From CAYWEP01 sp964608945 (lineage in GTDB: Bacteria > Patescibacteriota > Microgenomatia > Levybacterales > UBA12049), in NCBI GenBank assembly GCA_964608945.1, contig CAZSQB010000013.1, forward strand, positions 1-20,202: 20,202 bases of DNA, in the 5' to 3' direction. Below, piece after piece: positions 7,591 to 13,722 of the stretch. The position numbers were made by a program, and so were the translations under genes. Within the stretch, counting starts at the first letter, position 1. Each line of letters opens with the position of its first letter. Under the pieces are notes generated by a model that was not told where the DNA came from, did not search any database, and worked only from the letters and a program-made list of their open reading frames with translations.

Positions 7591-9799
7591 GTCGCGTTAG
7601 CAATTCTCGAAGGTAAAGGTTAAGGTCAAGAGCGTTTACCTCGCCATTGTCATCCAGGTCCGAGTCGATCTGATCCTGTTCTGTGCAGATTGCAATGATT
7701 TCTTCTTCATTTTCTTCTGGTTCCTCTGGGCTATTCATGCCGATGCATTCAGTAAGGATATTGAAATCCAAAATATTCACAGCGTTATCGTCGTTGACGT
7801 CGCCAGCAGTGAGGCTGACTTTCGGAAGTTCGTTGATCTCTTTTTCTTTCAGAGGGAATGCATAATCGATGCGACGACGCAAGTAGGTTGGCGATCTCAG
7901 AAGAATTGTATAGATTCCGCTTGGTGGTCCATCAATGCCGATTTCACCAGTAAATAAGCCGGTAGCTTTATCAAAGGTGATTGGGCCAATGGTGCTCGCA
8001 ACAGCTTCATTATTCGCGTCAAATATTTCAACAATCAGATCTCTTTCAGGTGTCACTGGATCTGTCGTGCCGGTGATATTTGGATTGGCATTATCTCCGC
8101 CGCGGCCGATACCGTGCAAGCCCACGGTGGCTACAAGAATTGTGCCGTCGCCTTCCAGTGCTTCTTCTTGTTCTTGTTCATTAAGACAATCTTCATTTGC
8201 GACAGCTTGCGAGGAAGTTCTCGTTGGGGTGGTCTTCCCATCTTTTTTCGCAGCATTTTTTTTGCTGTTTCTGCCTTTCTTTTTATCGGATTTTTTCTTA
8301 TTATCTTTCTTCTTGTTTTCTTTCTTATCATCTTTCTTGCTATCCTTCTTGTCGTTTTTGTTATTATTATTGTTATTTTTATTACCCTTATTGTCTTGGT
8401 TGTTATTCTGATTCCCATTCTCGTCAGTGGTATCATCGCAAGGGGGAAGGATGTTGCCTGTAGGCGAAATATCAGCAGTGCTCGCGCCGACTGCTTTTGC
8501 AGCATTGATACGACCAAACTTCACTTTATTGCCGACAGTTTCTGCGGTTTGCTCTAATTTACTGCGAACCTGCGACGGTGTGAGATTTGAATCCTTTGCA
8601 ATGACGAGCGCTGCGGTCGCTGAGACAAGTGGCGCTGCCATTGATGTCCCTTTCATGAATCTATATTTTGCTGTACCCTCATTGCGACTTACATGTGGAG
8701 GGATGGTAGAGTAAATATCATCGCCTGGTGCAGCAACATCGACCCAGTCTTTGCCGAAGTTTGAGAAACTGGCTATCTTGTCATCTCTTGTCGTTGCGGC
8801 GACGGCAATTGCATTGTCATATGCTGCAGGATACGTTTTTTGACTTGTTCCATCATTCCCTGCTGCGACAACGACAACAATGCCTTTGTTCCACGCTTCG
8901 TTTATCGCATCTTCCAAGAAATCGCCACCTTGTTCATCGCCGTTTACATCTGGTTTATTGCCGCTGACGCTCAAGTTAATTACTTTTACCCCTTCTTGTT
9001 GTGCCGCCCAGGCAATACCATCGGCAACAACAGACATCGTTCCTTGCTCATTGTTTTTCAGGACTTTTACATTCAGGAGCTTACACTGCGGGCAGGCTCC
9101 CGCGACACCTTCATTATTATCTGTTTTTGCGGCAATGATGCCGGCAACATGCGTCCCGTGGCCTGAAAGATCATCAGGCGGTTTCTCGGGGTAAGCGAAG
9201 TTTTTCCTGCCTGCTATTTTGCCTTTGAGGTCTGGGTGATTTTCGTCTATGCCAGTATCAAGGACCGCAACCACGACATTTTTGCCTTGTGTTTCATTCC
9301 AAGCTGATTGGGCTTTAATAGTGCGAAGAGCGTATTGCTTATCAAAATTTGGATCATCGGGGGTTGCTACCGCTTGCACGTACGCGTCACGTACGGCGTA
9401 TTCAATGTTTGGGTCCTGCTTCAACTCTGCAATGGTATTTACTTCATCTCCAACAGGCACTTCTATTTCCTCAATCGGAATATATTCAAGCCGTCTTTTT
9501 ATTTTTCGTCCCTTCTTTTTCTTTAAGCGCTTCTCAACACTTGCTTTGGCAACTGTCGCATTGACACCCATTCTGTACTTCACGAGCACAATACCTTCAA
9601 CATAGCCTTTTTTCCTGGGCTCGCGAGTTGAGGGATCGGATCTCCGCGACGCAGCTTGTTGTCGGAGTTCTTGTTCTTGCTGCGACATAAGAACAGTGAG
9701 TGGGACAACGATGAGGAGGATAACGAGACTAAGGAGGCTAAGCAGCCGTGCGCGCTTGGTGCCTGTCAGTTTCTGCCAGGGCATATGTAGGAAGTTCAT
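7580..9799 (-). CDS. Surface subtilisin-like (S8) serine protease with C-terminal dockerin
   Basis: The 739-residue protein has an N-terminal anchor (about 17-37, then LRQQAA), a propeptide-like region (66-150, resembling the fervidolysin-type inhibitor domain), and an S8 peptidase domain (about 165-440). The catalytic set is complete: Asp181 in VLDTGID, His214 in GHGTHVAG, oxyanion Asn315 in AAGNDG and Ser386 in GTSMAAP. A Lys/Asn/Asp low-complexity linker (457-522) leads to the LHGIGRGGDN module (561-645) and a dockerin (666-732; loops DVNDDNAVNILD and DLDDNGEVNALD). The protease is probably active after propeptide removal and held at the cell surface. Its dockerin could dock on the cohesin protein encoded two genes downstream. 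It has its own TTGACA promoter. Substrates are unknown; nutrient scavenging from a host or processing of surface proteins are both plausible. Confidence 0.95.
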   Translation of the reverse strand: MNFLHMPWQKLTGTKRARLLSLLSLVILLIVVPLTVLMSQQEQELRQQAASRRSDPSTREPRKKGYVEGIVLVKYRMGVNATVAKASVEKRLKKKKGRKIKRRLEYIPIEEIEVPVGDEVNTIAELKQDPNIEYAVRDAYVQAVATPDDPNFDKQYALRTIKAQSAWNETQGKNVVVAVLDTGIDENHPDLKGKIAGRKNFAYPEKPPDDLSGHGTHVAGIIAAKTDNNEGVAGACPQCKLLNVKVLKNNEQGTMSVVADGIAWAAQQEGVKVINLSVSGNKPDVNGDEQGGDFLEDAINEAWNKGIVVVVAAGNDGTSQKTYPAAYDNAIAVAATTRDDKIASFSNFGKDWVDVAAPGDDIYSTIPPHVSRNEGTAKYRFMKGTSMAAPLVSATAALVIAKDSNLTPSQVRSKLEQTAETVGNKVKFGRINAAKAVGASTADISPTGNILPPCDDTTDENGNQNNNQDNKGNKNNNNNNKNDKKDSKKDDKKENKKKDNKKKSDKKKGRNSKKNAAKKDGKTTPTRTSSQAVANEDCLNEQEQEEALEGDGTILVATVGLHGIGRGGDNANPNITGTTDPVTPERDLIVEIFDANNEAVASTIGPITFDKATGLFTGEIGIDGPPSGIYTILLRSPTYLRRRIDYAFPLKEKEINELPKVSLTAGDVNDDNAVNILDFNILTECIGMNSPEEPEENEEEIIAICTEQDQIDSDLDDNGEVNALDLNLYLRELLTRPGR
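8234..8431 (-). repeat. Lys/Asn/Asp low-complexity linker (coding)
   Basis: Residues 457-522 of the protease consist almost only of Lys, Asn and Asp with some Ser, Gly and Glu. The coding strand is therefore highly purine-rich with recurrent AAG/AAA units, and it could slip during replication. The long open frames on the opposite strand here are by-products of this composition. Confidence 0.75.
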
Positions 9800-9807
9800 C
9801 TCTTTCT

Positions 9808-9836
9808 AGGGTAAGGAAAAACAAGCGTACTGTCAA
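9808..9836 (-). promoter_or_regulatory. Promoter of the S8 protease gene, leaderless
   Basis: TTGACA (9836-9831), a 17-base spacer and TACCCT (9813-9808) lie 8 bases before the ATG at 9799. The -10 resembles that of the vWA gene (TACGCT), and the leader would be 0-2 bases. Confidence 0.6.
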
Positions 9837-9848
9837 GGCTCGGGGGTA

Positions 9849-11018
9849 TTATAGTTTGGGTCTTGATTCGTCTGCACTTTCTCGCAAGTATAAGCTGAGG
9901 TCCTCCGCGTTGACTTGCATGTCATTTGTAAGATCAGCCTGGATTTTTCTCTGAGCATCACAATCGTCAGGTGGCTCAAAATCGCTATAACAGCCGATGA
10001 GGATGCTCCAGTCGAGGATATTTCGATGGCTGTCATCGTTCATGTCGCCTGCTTCAAGATAGATTGCGGGGACATCAGTTTTTTTATCATGTTTCGTTTC
10101 CTCTGCCTCAAGAGTAATCTCTTCTAAGAACTTCTTCGTTTTTACTCGAAAACGATATCGTCCTTCTGGAAGATTTTTTACATCACTCATTATTTTATAT
10201 CCGCCAATTGCTGGGTCATAGGTAGCATGAGTCTTAAGGGTTTTTTCAATCTTCAGATTTGCATTTCTCAACACATCGATGACAACAGGAATAGTTTTCG
10301 TTAGAGGGTTTTGGTTGCCAGCAGCATTTGGTCCTAAGTTATCGCCGCCTTTGCCGATGCCATGCAAAAAAACCGTAAACGCCAATCGAGTCTCTTTTTT
10401 GCCTAAATTCCCCGGATCCTCAGGAGCCGGTGCTTCTTCATCTTCTTCATCGGGAGATTGCGTATCATCGTCATTGTCTGTATTATCTTCTGTGTTATCT
10501 GTTGAATTATCTGTGTCGTTTTCACTCCCGTTATCCTGGCTGCCGTCACTCTGACTCCCGTCATCTTCTCCTAAGCTACCGACCGCTATTTGACACGTGA
10601 CATTTTTATTATCAGTATACACTGCGGTGATTGTGCCAACCGAGCTTACCGCTGCTTCATTTTTTGCTTTTACCGTGGTACGCGAAACGCCATTCTTATT
10701 TGTTTTGTCTGAGTCCGGATTGATGCTTATTGTTTCTTTTGCAATATCTGATTTCCATTTAATACTTTTGTTATCGATTGCTTTTCCTTTTGCATTTTTG
10801 AGTGTTGCACGAAGCTGCTGCCCTTGCGTTGTTAATGTTATTGTAGAAGGAGAACAGGTAAGCGTCGGGCTTCCTGTCTGTGCCTGCAGAACGCTTCCTT
10901 CCTGTTGGTATTTATTCGTGTCGTGAACGATGATGAGTGAGATTGATAGCAAAAAGACAATGACCAAACTCGTGACCATGAGGGTAAGGCTATTTCGTAA
11001 AAAAGAAAACTCGTTCAT
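9849..11018 (-). CDS. Anchored Ig-like protein with acidic linker and C-terminal dockerin
   Basis: The 389-residue protein has an N-terminal hydrophobic anchor (about 10-31) and an Ig-like Big domain (53-146, starting LTCSPSTITLTTQ, with Cys55 and Cys142 near its ends). An acidic Asp/Glu/Ser/Asn linker (150-202) with no Lys or Arg follows. Then come the LHGIGKGGDN module (218-300) and a dockerin (323-380; loops DMNDDSHRNILD and DLTNDMQVNAED). It has no recognisable catalytic domain, so a structural or adhesive role is likely. Its Big domain is closely similar to the first one of the vWA protein. It is the first gene of the - strand surface cluster and has its own promoter, which overlaps that of the divergent dcd gene. 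The second dockerin loop has fewer acidic positions, so calcium binding there may be weaker. Confidence 0.88.
   Translation of the reverse strand: MNEFSFLRNSLTLMVTSLVIVFLLSISLIIVHDTNKYQQEGSVLQAQTGSPTLTCSPSTITLTTQGQQLRATLKNAKGKAIDNKSIKWKSDIAKETISINPDSDKTNKNGVSRTTVKAKNEAAVSSVGTITAVYTDNKNVTCQIAVGSLGEDDGSQSDGSQDNGSENDTDNSTDNTEDNTDNDDDTQSPDEEDEEAPAPEDPGNLGKKETRLAFTVFLHGIGKGGDNLGPNAAGNQNPLTKTIPVVIDVLRNANLKIEKTLKTHATYDPAIGGYKIMSDVKNLPEGRYRFRVKTKKFLEEITLEAEETKHDKKTDVPAIYLEAGDMNDDSHRNILDWSILIGCYSDFEPPDDCDAQRKIQADLTNDMQVNAEDLSLYLRESADESRPKL
10413..10571 (-). repeat. Acidic Asp/Ser/Asn/Glu low-complexity linker (coding)
   Basis: Residues 150-202 of the Ig-like dockerin protein are dominated by Asp, Glu, Asn, Ser and Thr without a single basic residue. 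The charge is opposite to that of the Lys-rich linkers in the two sister proteins. Confidence 0.8.
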
Positions 11019-11028
11019 TGCTCTCTAT

Positions 11029-11057
11029 ATAATGAAGCCAAACAAGGCAATTGTCAA
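11029..11057 (-). promoter_or_regulatory. Promoter of the Ig-like dockerin gene
   Basis: On the - strand TTGACA (11057-11052), a 17-base spacer and CATTAT (11034-11029) stand 10 bases before the ATG at 11018. The -35 overlaps the -35 of the divergent dcd promoter almost completely. Confidence 0.6.
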
Positions 11058-11079
11058 TAAAACGCTTTACCCCTATAAT
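11051..11079 (+). promoter_or_regulatory. Promoter of dcd, leaderless
   Basis: TTGTCA (11051-11056), a 17-base spacer and a perfect TATAAT (11074-11079) are followed after 7 bases by the ATG at 11087. The predicted start of transcription is the ATG itself or the base before it. Confidence 0.82.
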
Positions 11080-11086
11080 AGAGCTC

Positions 11087-11662
11087 ATGATTCTTTCTGA
11101 TCGGGATATCAAACGATTGTTGAAAGACGGAGAGATTACGATTGTACCTTCTCTTGATTTCGCGACACAACTTGGGTCCTGTTCTATTGATCTTCGCCTT
11201 GGCAACACATTTCGAGTCTTTGAGCACAGCAAAAAGCCATATATTGACCCTGCGAAAAAAGATTATAGCAATGAAATTACGCAGGAGATTGTCGTTCCGG
11301 ATGGTGGGCAATTTATTATGCAGCCTGGAGATTTTGTTCTCGCGGTAACATTGGAGAAAGTAACGATCCCTGAGAATATTATGGGAAGACTTGAGGGTCG
11401 TTCCTCGCTTGGCAGACTGGGAATTGTCGTTCACTCCACAGCATCAATCTTTGATCCAGGGTGGGATGGAAATTGCGTTTTGGAGCTTGGCAATTTAGGC
11501 CGTATGGCAGTTGCATTAACAGTCGGTATGCGGATTTGCGCAATGACATTTGAAGAACTTTCAAGCCCCGCGGATATACCGTATAGCAAAAAGAAGAACG
11601 CGAAATACACGATACAGAGTGGACCGCAGGAGAGCAAGATCCATATGGACGATAGAAGATAG
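11087..11662 (+). CDS. dcd: dCTP deaminase
   Basis: Deaminates dCTP to dUTP (or to dUMP in bifunctional members), supplying dUMP for thymidylate synthase. The 191-residue length and motifs match the family: MILSDRDI start, SIDLRLGN at 33-40, EGRSSLGRLG at 103-112 (nucleotide and trimer contacts), HSTASIFDPGW at 116-126, and LEL at 132-134, whose Glu133 corresponds to the catalytic glutamate. C-terminal SGPQESKIHMDD matches the lid over the substrate. An in-frame TTG 36 bases upstream is the first base triplet of the -35 box, so the ATG at 11087 is the start. The last residues and the stop are encoded by the beginning of a word-repeat element. Whether it is mono- or bifunctional cannot be told from sequence by eye. 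Confidence 0.93.
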   Translation: MILSDRDIKRLLKDGEITIVPSLDFATQLGSCSIDLRLGNTFRVFEHSKKPYIDPAKKDYSNEITQEIVVPDGGQFIMQPGDFVLAVTLEKVTIPENIMGRLEGRSSLGRLGIVVHSTASIFDPGWDGNCVLELGNLGRMAVALTVGMRICAMTFEELSSPADIPYSKKKNAKYTIQSGPQESKIHMDDRR

Positions 11663-11763
11663 ATGGTAGAAAGTAGGGGTAGAGGATGGAAGGTAGAGGA
11701 TAGATTCTATCTTCAATTTTCCACCCTCTAATTACTATCTTCCACCTTCTACCATCTACCGTC
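11648..11763. repeat. Inverted word-repeat element (7-nt GGTAGAT-type word), copy 2
   Basis: The left arm runs from GACGATAGAAG at 11648 in tandem 7-nt variants such as GATAGAT, GGTAGAA and GTAGAGG. The right arm repeats the same words on the other strand and ends in CATCTACCGTC at 11763. It shares word, ends (GACGATA and CTAYCGTCAAA) and position just after a stop codon with the copy at 7502-7590. It encodes the final Asp-Asp-Arg-Arg and stop of dcd. Confidence 0.8.
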
Positions 11764-11771
11764 AAAAATTT

Positions 11772-12437
11772 ATGAAATATCACCTAGAATTCGACATCGA
11801 ATTTAAGCGAAACTCTTATCCCGGACTGTTCATCGCATTGGAGGGGATTGACGCCAGCGGCAAGTCAACACAAGTAGAAAGAATTAAAGAGCGGTTGGAG
11901 CAAAAGGGGAGAAAAGTCATGATCAAAAATCCCTTTGAGGGCGAGATTGGGCTGTTTGTCCGTAGAATTCTCTCAGGCGAGTCAAAAGTCCCACCAGTCA
12001 CACTTCAGTATCTTATTTCTGCCAACCGACAAGTACAGCAGCTTGAGATTATTGAGCAATTAAAAAAAGGGAATGATGTCATTATTGATCGTTATATCTG
12101 GTCAGCGGTCGCGTATGGCATTTTTGACAAGGGGGCTCTGGACATTGAAAAGACATCGCAGTGGCTGCTTGTTGAGCAGAGCATTTTATCTATGTATCAT
12201 CAGTTCCTCATGCCAAATATGACGTTTTATCTTAGGATCTCGCCAGATACTGCTATGAAGCGACTATCCCACATGGATAAACAAATGGACATTTATGAGG
12301 ACAGAGAAAAAATTGCCAAAATCGCAGGCATTTACGACTGGCTCATACAGCAATACCCGGATCAGTTTGTGGTGATAGACGGCGAGAGGCAAGTAGAAGA
12401 GATTACTGAGGAGATAATCAATAAGTTACCTAAGTAA
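11772..12437 (+). CDS. tmk: Thymidylate kinase
   Basis: Phosphorylates dTMP to dTDP with ATP, directly downstream of thymidylate synthase. The 221-residue protein has the P-loop GIDASGKST at 25-33, the Asp-Arg-Tyr motif at 106-108 (VIIDRYIWS) and a lid-like basic segment around 244-base units before the C-terminus (RLSHMDKQMDIYEDREK, about 184-200). About 18 residues precede the first beta strand, slightly longer than typical Tmk, so translation might start a little later, but no other good start is visible. The C-terminal Leu-Pro-Lys and stop are read from a word-repeat element, and the same three residues end the next protein for the same reason. It probably belongs to a dcd-tmk-dcd2 transcription unit, since no promoter is seen in front. 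Confidence 0.9.
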   Translation: MKYHLEFDIEFKRNSYPGLFIALEGIDASGKSTQVERIKERLEQKGRKVMIKNPFEGEIGLFVRRILSGESKVPPVTLQYLISANRQVQQLEIIEQLKKGNDVIIDRYIWSAVAYGIFDKGALDIEKTSQWLLVEQSILSMYHQFLMPNMTFYLRISPDTAMKRLSHMDKQMDIYEDREKIAKIAGIYDWLIQQYPDQFVVIDGERQVEEITEEIINKLPK

Positions 12438-12461
12438 CTTAGGATACTTAAGTTACCTATG
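12423..12461 (+). repeat. GTTACCTAA-type word repeat, direct copy 1 (tmk/four-helix junction)
   Basis: It is built from AGTTACCTA/AAGTAACTT words in both orientations. It contains the last codons and stop of tmk, and its end supplies the ATG (12459) of the next gene. A close direct copy lies at 12975-13004 and a partial copy at 12807-12839. Confidence 0.82.
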
Positions 12462-12989
12462 TTGCCGAAGCATAAATACTTACTGACCTACCGCTACGCA
12501 GAGGTTGTTCAGGATTTAAATGTGGAGTTCTGTGATTTATTCATAAGCAAATTTTCTCGTACTCACGACCAAATGGTGCAAGCGGCGAGATCTGGCAAAC
12601 AAAATATTGTTGAAGGAGTCGCACAAGGAAGGACCTTAAAAAAGGGAGAGATAAAGTTACTTGGAGTAGCTGAAAGCTCAGTTGAGGAGTTAATCAGCGA
12701 TTTTGAAGACTTTTTACGTCAGAAGAAGCTTGAAATTTGGCAAAAAAACCATCCTCAAATAGTCATTTACCGTCAGTTGGGAATAGAAGCTACAAGATTT
12801 GAGTCTCCTAAGGTACTTACGTTACCTAAGTTACCTATTGAAGCCGCAAATCTCCTTTTTACCCTCTGCCATCAGCTAACATTTCTATTGAGCCGACAGA
12901 TTGCCGCTGCAGAAAAGAAATTCATCGAGGAAGGAGGGTTTACGGAGAGCCTTTTTCGAAAGAGAATCCAACATAGGTTACCTAAGTAA
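12459..12989 (+). CDS. Four-helix-bundle protein (S23/IVP-like, with suffix-type C-terminus)
   Basis: The 176-residue protein matches the four-helix-bundle family first known from 23S rRNA intervening sequences (relatives include the Avd proteins of diversity-generating retroelements). The central motif is MVQAARSGKQNIVEG (about 34-48), followed by KGEIKLLGVAESSVEELISDFEDFLRQ. The C-terminal part, ANLLFTLCHQ then LLSRQIAAAEKKF and EEGGFTE, fits the four-helix suffix domain type. The biochemical role of these small proteins is unclear; nucleic-acid binding is suspected. Residues from Ser-Pro-Lys to Leu-Pro-Ile-Glu (about 116-127) are encoded by an internal copy of the word repeat that brackets the gene. 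The start ATG and the Leu-Pro-Lys-stop end also come from the flanking copies. The gene interrupts an otherwise metabolic cluster, so it looks like an insertion. Confidence 0.82.
   Translation: MLPKHKYLLTYRYAEVVQDLNVEFCDLFISKFSRTHDQMVQAARSGKQNIVEGVAQGRTLKKGEIKLLGVAESSVEELISDFEDFLRQKKLEIWQKNHPQIVIYRQLGIEATRFESPKVLTLPKLPIEAANLLFTLCHQLTFLLSRQIAAAEKKFIEEGGFTESLFRKRIQHRLPK
12807..12839 (+). repeat. GTTACCTAA-type word repeat inside the four-helix gene
   Basis: It consists of CCTAAGGTACTTAC followed by two GTTACCTA units, the same word as in the flanking copies. It is translated in frame without disrupting the gene, adding about 11 residues in the loop before the last helices. Confidence 0.75.
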
Positions 12990-13004
12990 CTTAAGTTACT
13001 TATG
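12975..13004 (+). repeat. GTTACCTAA-type word repeat, direct copy 2 (four-helix/dcd2 junction)
   Basis: It encodes the final Leu-Pro-Lys and stop of the four-helix protein and ends in the ATG (13002) of the next gene. It differs from the copy at 12423-12461 by a few substitutions and a 9-base deletion. Confidence 0.82.
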
Positions 13005-13541
13005 ATTTTAGGACCTAAGATCTTACTTGAATTGGTGAAGACGCAACAACTCGTTGAAGGCTTATCAGAAAGAGAGCTTAACAATCCCGAAGGCGCTGGG
13101 TTTGATCTGCGACTTGGTGAGGTGTATAAGATAACAGGCGATGCGTTTTTGGGTGAAACAGAGAGAAGAACTGCTGATATTGAGCTTGTTGAGAAATATG
13201 TTGAGGGAGAAAAGCGAACAATCACCTTTTACCCTGGGGATTTTTATCTTGTTAAAACAATTGAGAGTTTTAATCTCCCGCAAGATCTAACCGCAAACTT
13301 TAAGCCCCGATCCACGACATTCCGTAGCGGTTTGTTTCTTCGCACAGGAAACGTTGCTCCAGGCTACTCAGGTCCTGTGACATTTGGCATGAAGAATGAA
13401 GGGCCAATTTCAGTAACTATTGAAATGGGTGCACGATTTGTTCATGTGCAATTTGAAGAAGTCAAAGGTGGTGGCAGTATGTATCGTGGCCAATGGCAAG
13501 GCGGCCGCGTCAGCGCGACAAAAAAAGAGAAACAAGTATGA
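13002..13541 (+). CDS. dCTP deaminase/dUTPase-fold protein with degenerate active site
   Basis: The 179-residue protein follows the dCTP deaminase/dUTPase fold: MILGPKILLE start, GAGFDLRLGEVY at 31-42, YPGDFYLVKT at 77-86, KPRSTTFRSGL at 101-111 and GNVAPGYSGPVTFGMKN at 116-132, then ARFVHVQFEEV. Two key positions differ from the dcd gene upstream: the IDPG/FDPG aspartate is replaced (VAPG, Ala119), and the catalytic Glu of the LEL motif is Gly129 (FGM). A standard deamination mechanism is therefore doubtful. It may hydrolyse a different dNTP, act as a regulatory partner in a mixed trimer, or just bind nucleotide. The start ATG is supplied by the word repeat, and no Shine-Dalgarno site is present. 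Fold assignment is good; activity is open. Confidence 0.82.
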   Translation: MILGPKILLELVKTQQLVEGLSERELNNPEGAGFDLRLGEVYKITGDAFLGETERRTADIELVEKYVEGEKRTITFYPGDFYLVKTIESFNLPQDLTANFKPRSTTFRSGLFLRTGNVAPGYSGPVTFGMKNEGPISVTIEMGARFVHVQFEEVKGGGSMYRGQWQGGRVSATKKEKQV

Positions 13542-13548
13542 TTTAACC

Positions 13549-13570
13549 ACTAATATACTAGTATATTAGT
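13549..13570. repeat. Perfect 22-bp palindrome
   Basis: The half-site is ACTAATATACT followed at once by its reverse complement, with a CTAG centre. It lies 7 bases after the stop of the dcd2 gene. It could form a hairpin but no U-tract follows directly. It is either a repressor site or the smallest member of the word-repeat class. Confidence 0.8.
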
Positions 13571-13722
13571 AATGAGAGCGTCGCTTTTTGGATAATGGTC
13601 CTTGTTTCGTAGGGATAATTAATGCAATGCTTCTCTTTGTTAAGCCAGCAAAAACAAAAAAAACGTGACATGATCTAGTTAGTCTTCTTGAAAACCTCAT
13701 ATAAAAAGTCTATTGTTGTTCT
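13571..13722. other. Intergenic stretch, nothing definite apart from a promoter at its end
   Basis: There are 152 bases with no ORF of note. A three-base-pair GC hairpin before TTTTT near 13577-13590 is too weak to call a terminator. Only the promoter at 13688-13716 is supported. Confidence 0.5.
13688..13716 (+). promoter_or_regulatory. Promoter of the coiled-coil gene, leaderless
   Basis: TTGAAA (13688-13693), a 17-base spacer and TATTGT (13711-13716) lie 6 bases before the ATG at 13723. This matches the tight spacing seen at other starts in the window. TATAAA at 13699-13704 is a rival -10. Confidence 0.5.

Noticed and set aside
7935..8557. Overlapping open frames on the + strand rich in Phe, Leu and Ser, looking like membrane proteins
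   Set aside because: They are antisense to the Lys/Asn/Asp linker and flanking domains of the protease; the composition is a by-product of AAG/AAA-rich codons.
4850..11018. True cellulosome
   Set aside because: No glycoside hydrolase, carbohydrate-binding module or multi-cohesin scaffoldin is present; only the docking modules are shared.
11051..11086. Upstream TTG start for dcd, adding 12 residues
   Set aside because: The TTG is part of the TTGTCA -35 box and lies upstream of the predicted transcription start; the family starts at MILSDRDI.
12459..12989. Diversity-generating retroelement accessory (Avd) gene
   Set aside because: The fold is related, but no reverse transcriptase, template repeat or variable repeat is found nearby.
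12423..13004. CRISPR array or group of attachment sites
   Set aside because: The three repeat copies are imperfect, have no regular spacers of 25-45 bases, overlap coding sequence, and there is no cas or integrase gene.
13549..13590. Rho-independent terminator after dcd2
   Set aside because: The 22-bp palindrome is AT-rich with no T-tract beside it, and the nearby GC hairpin before TTTTT has only about three base pairs.
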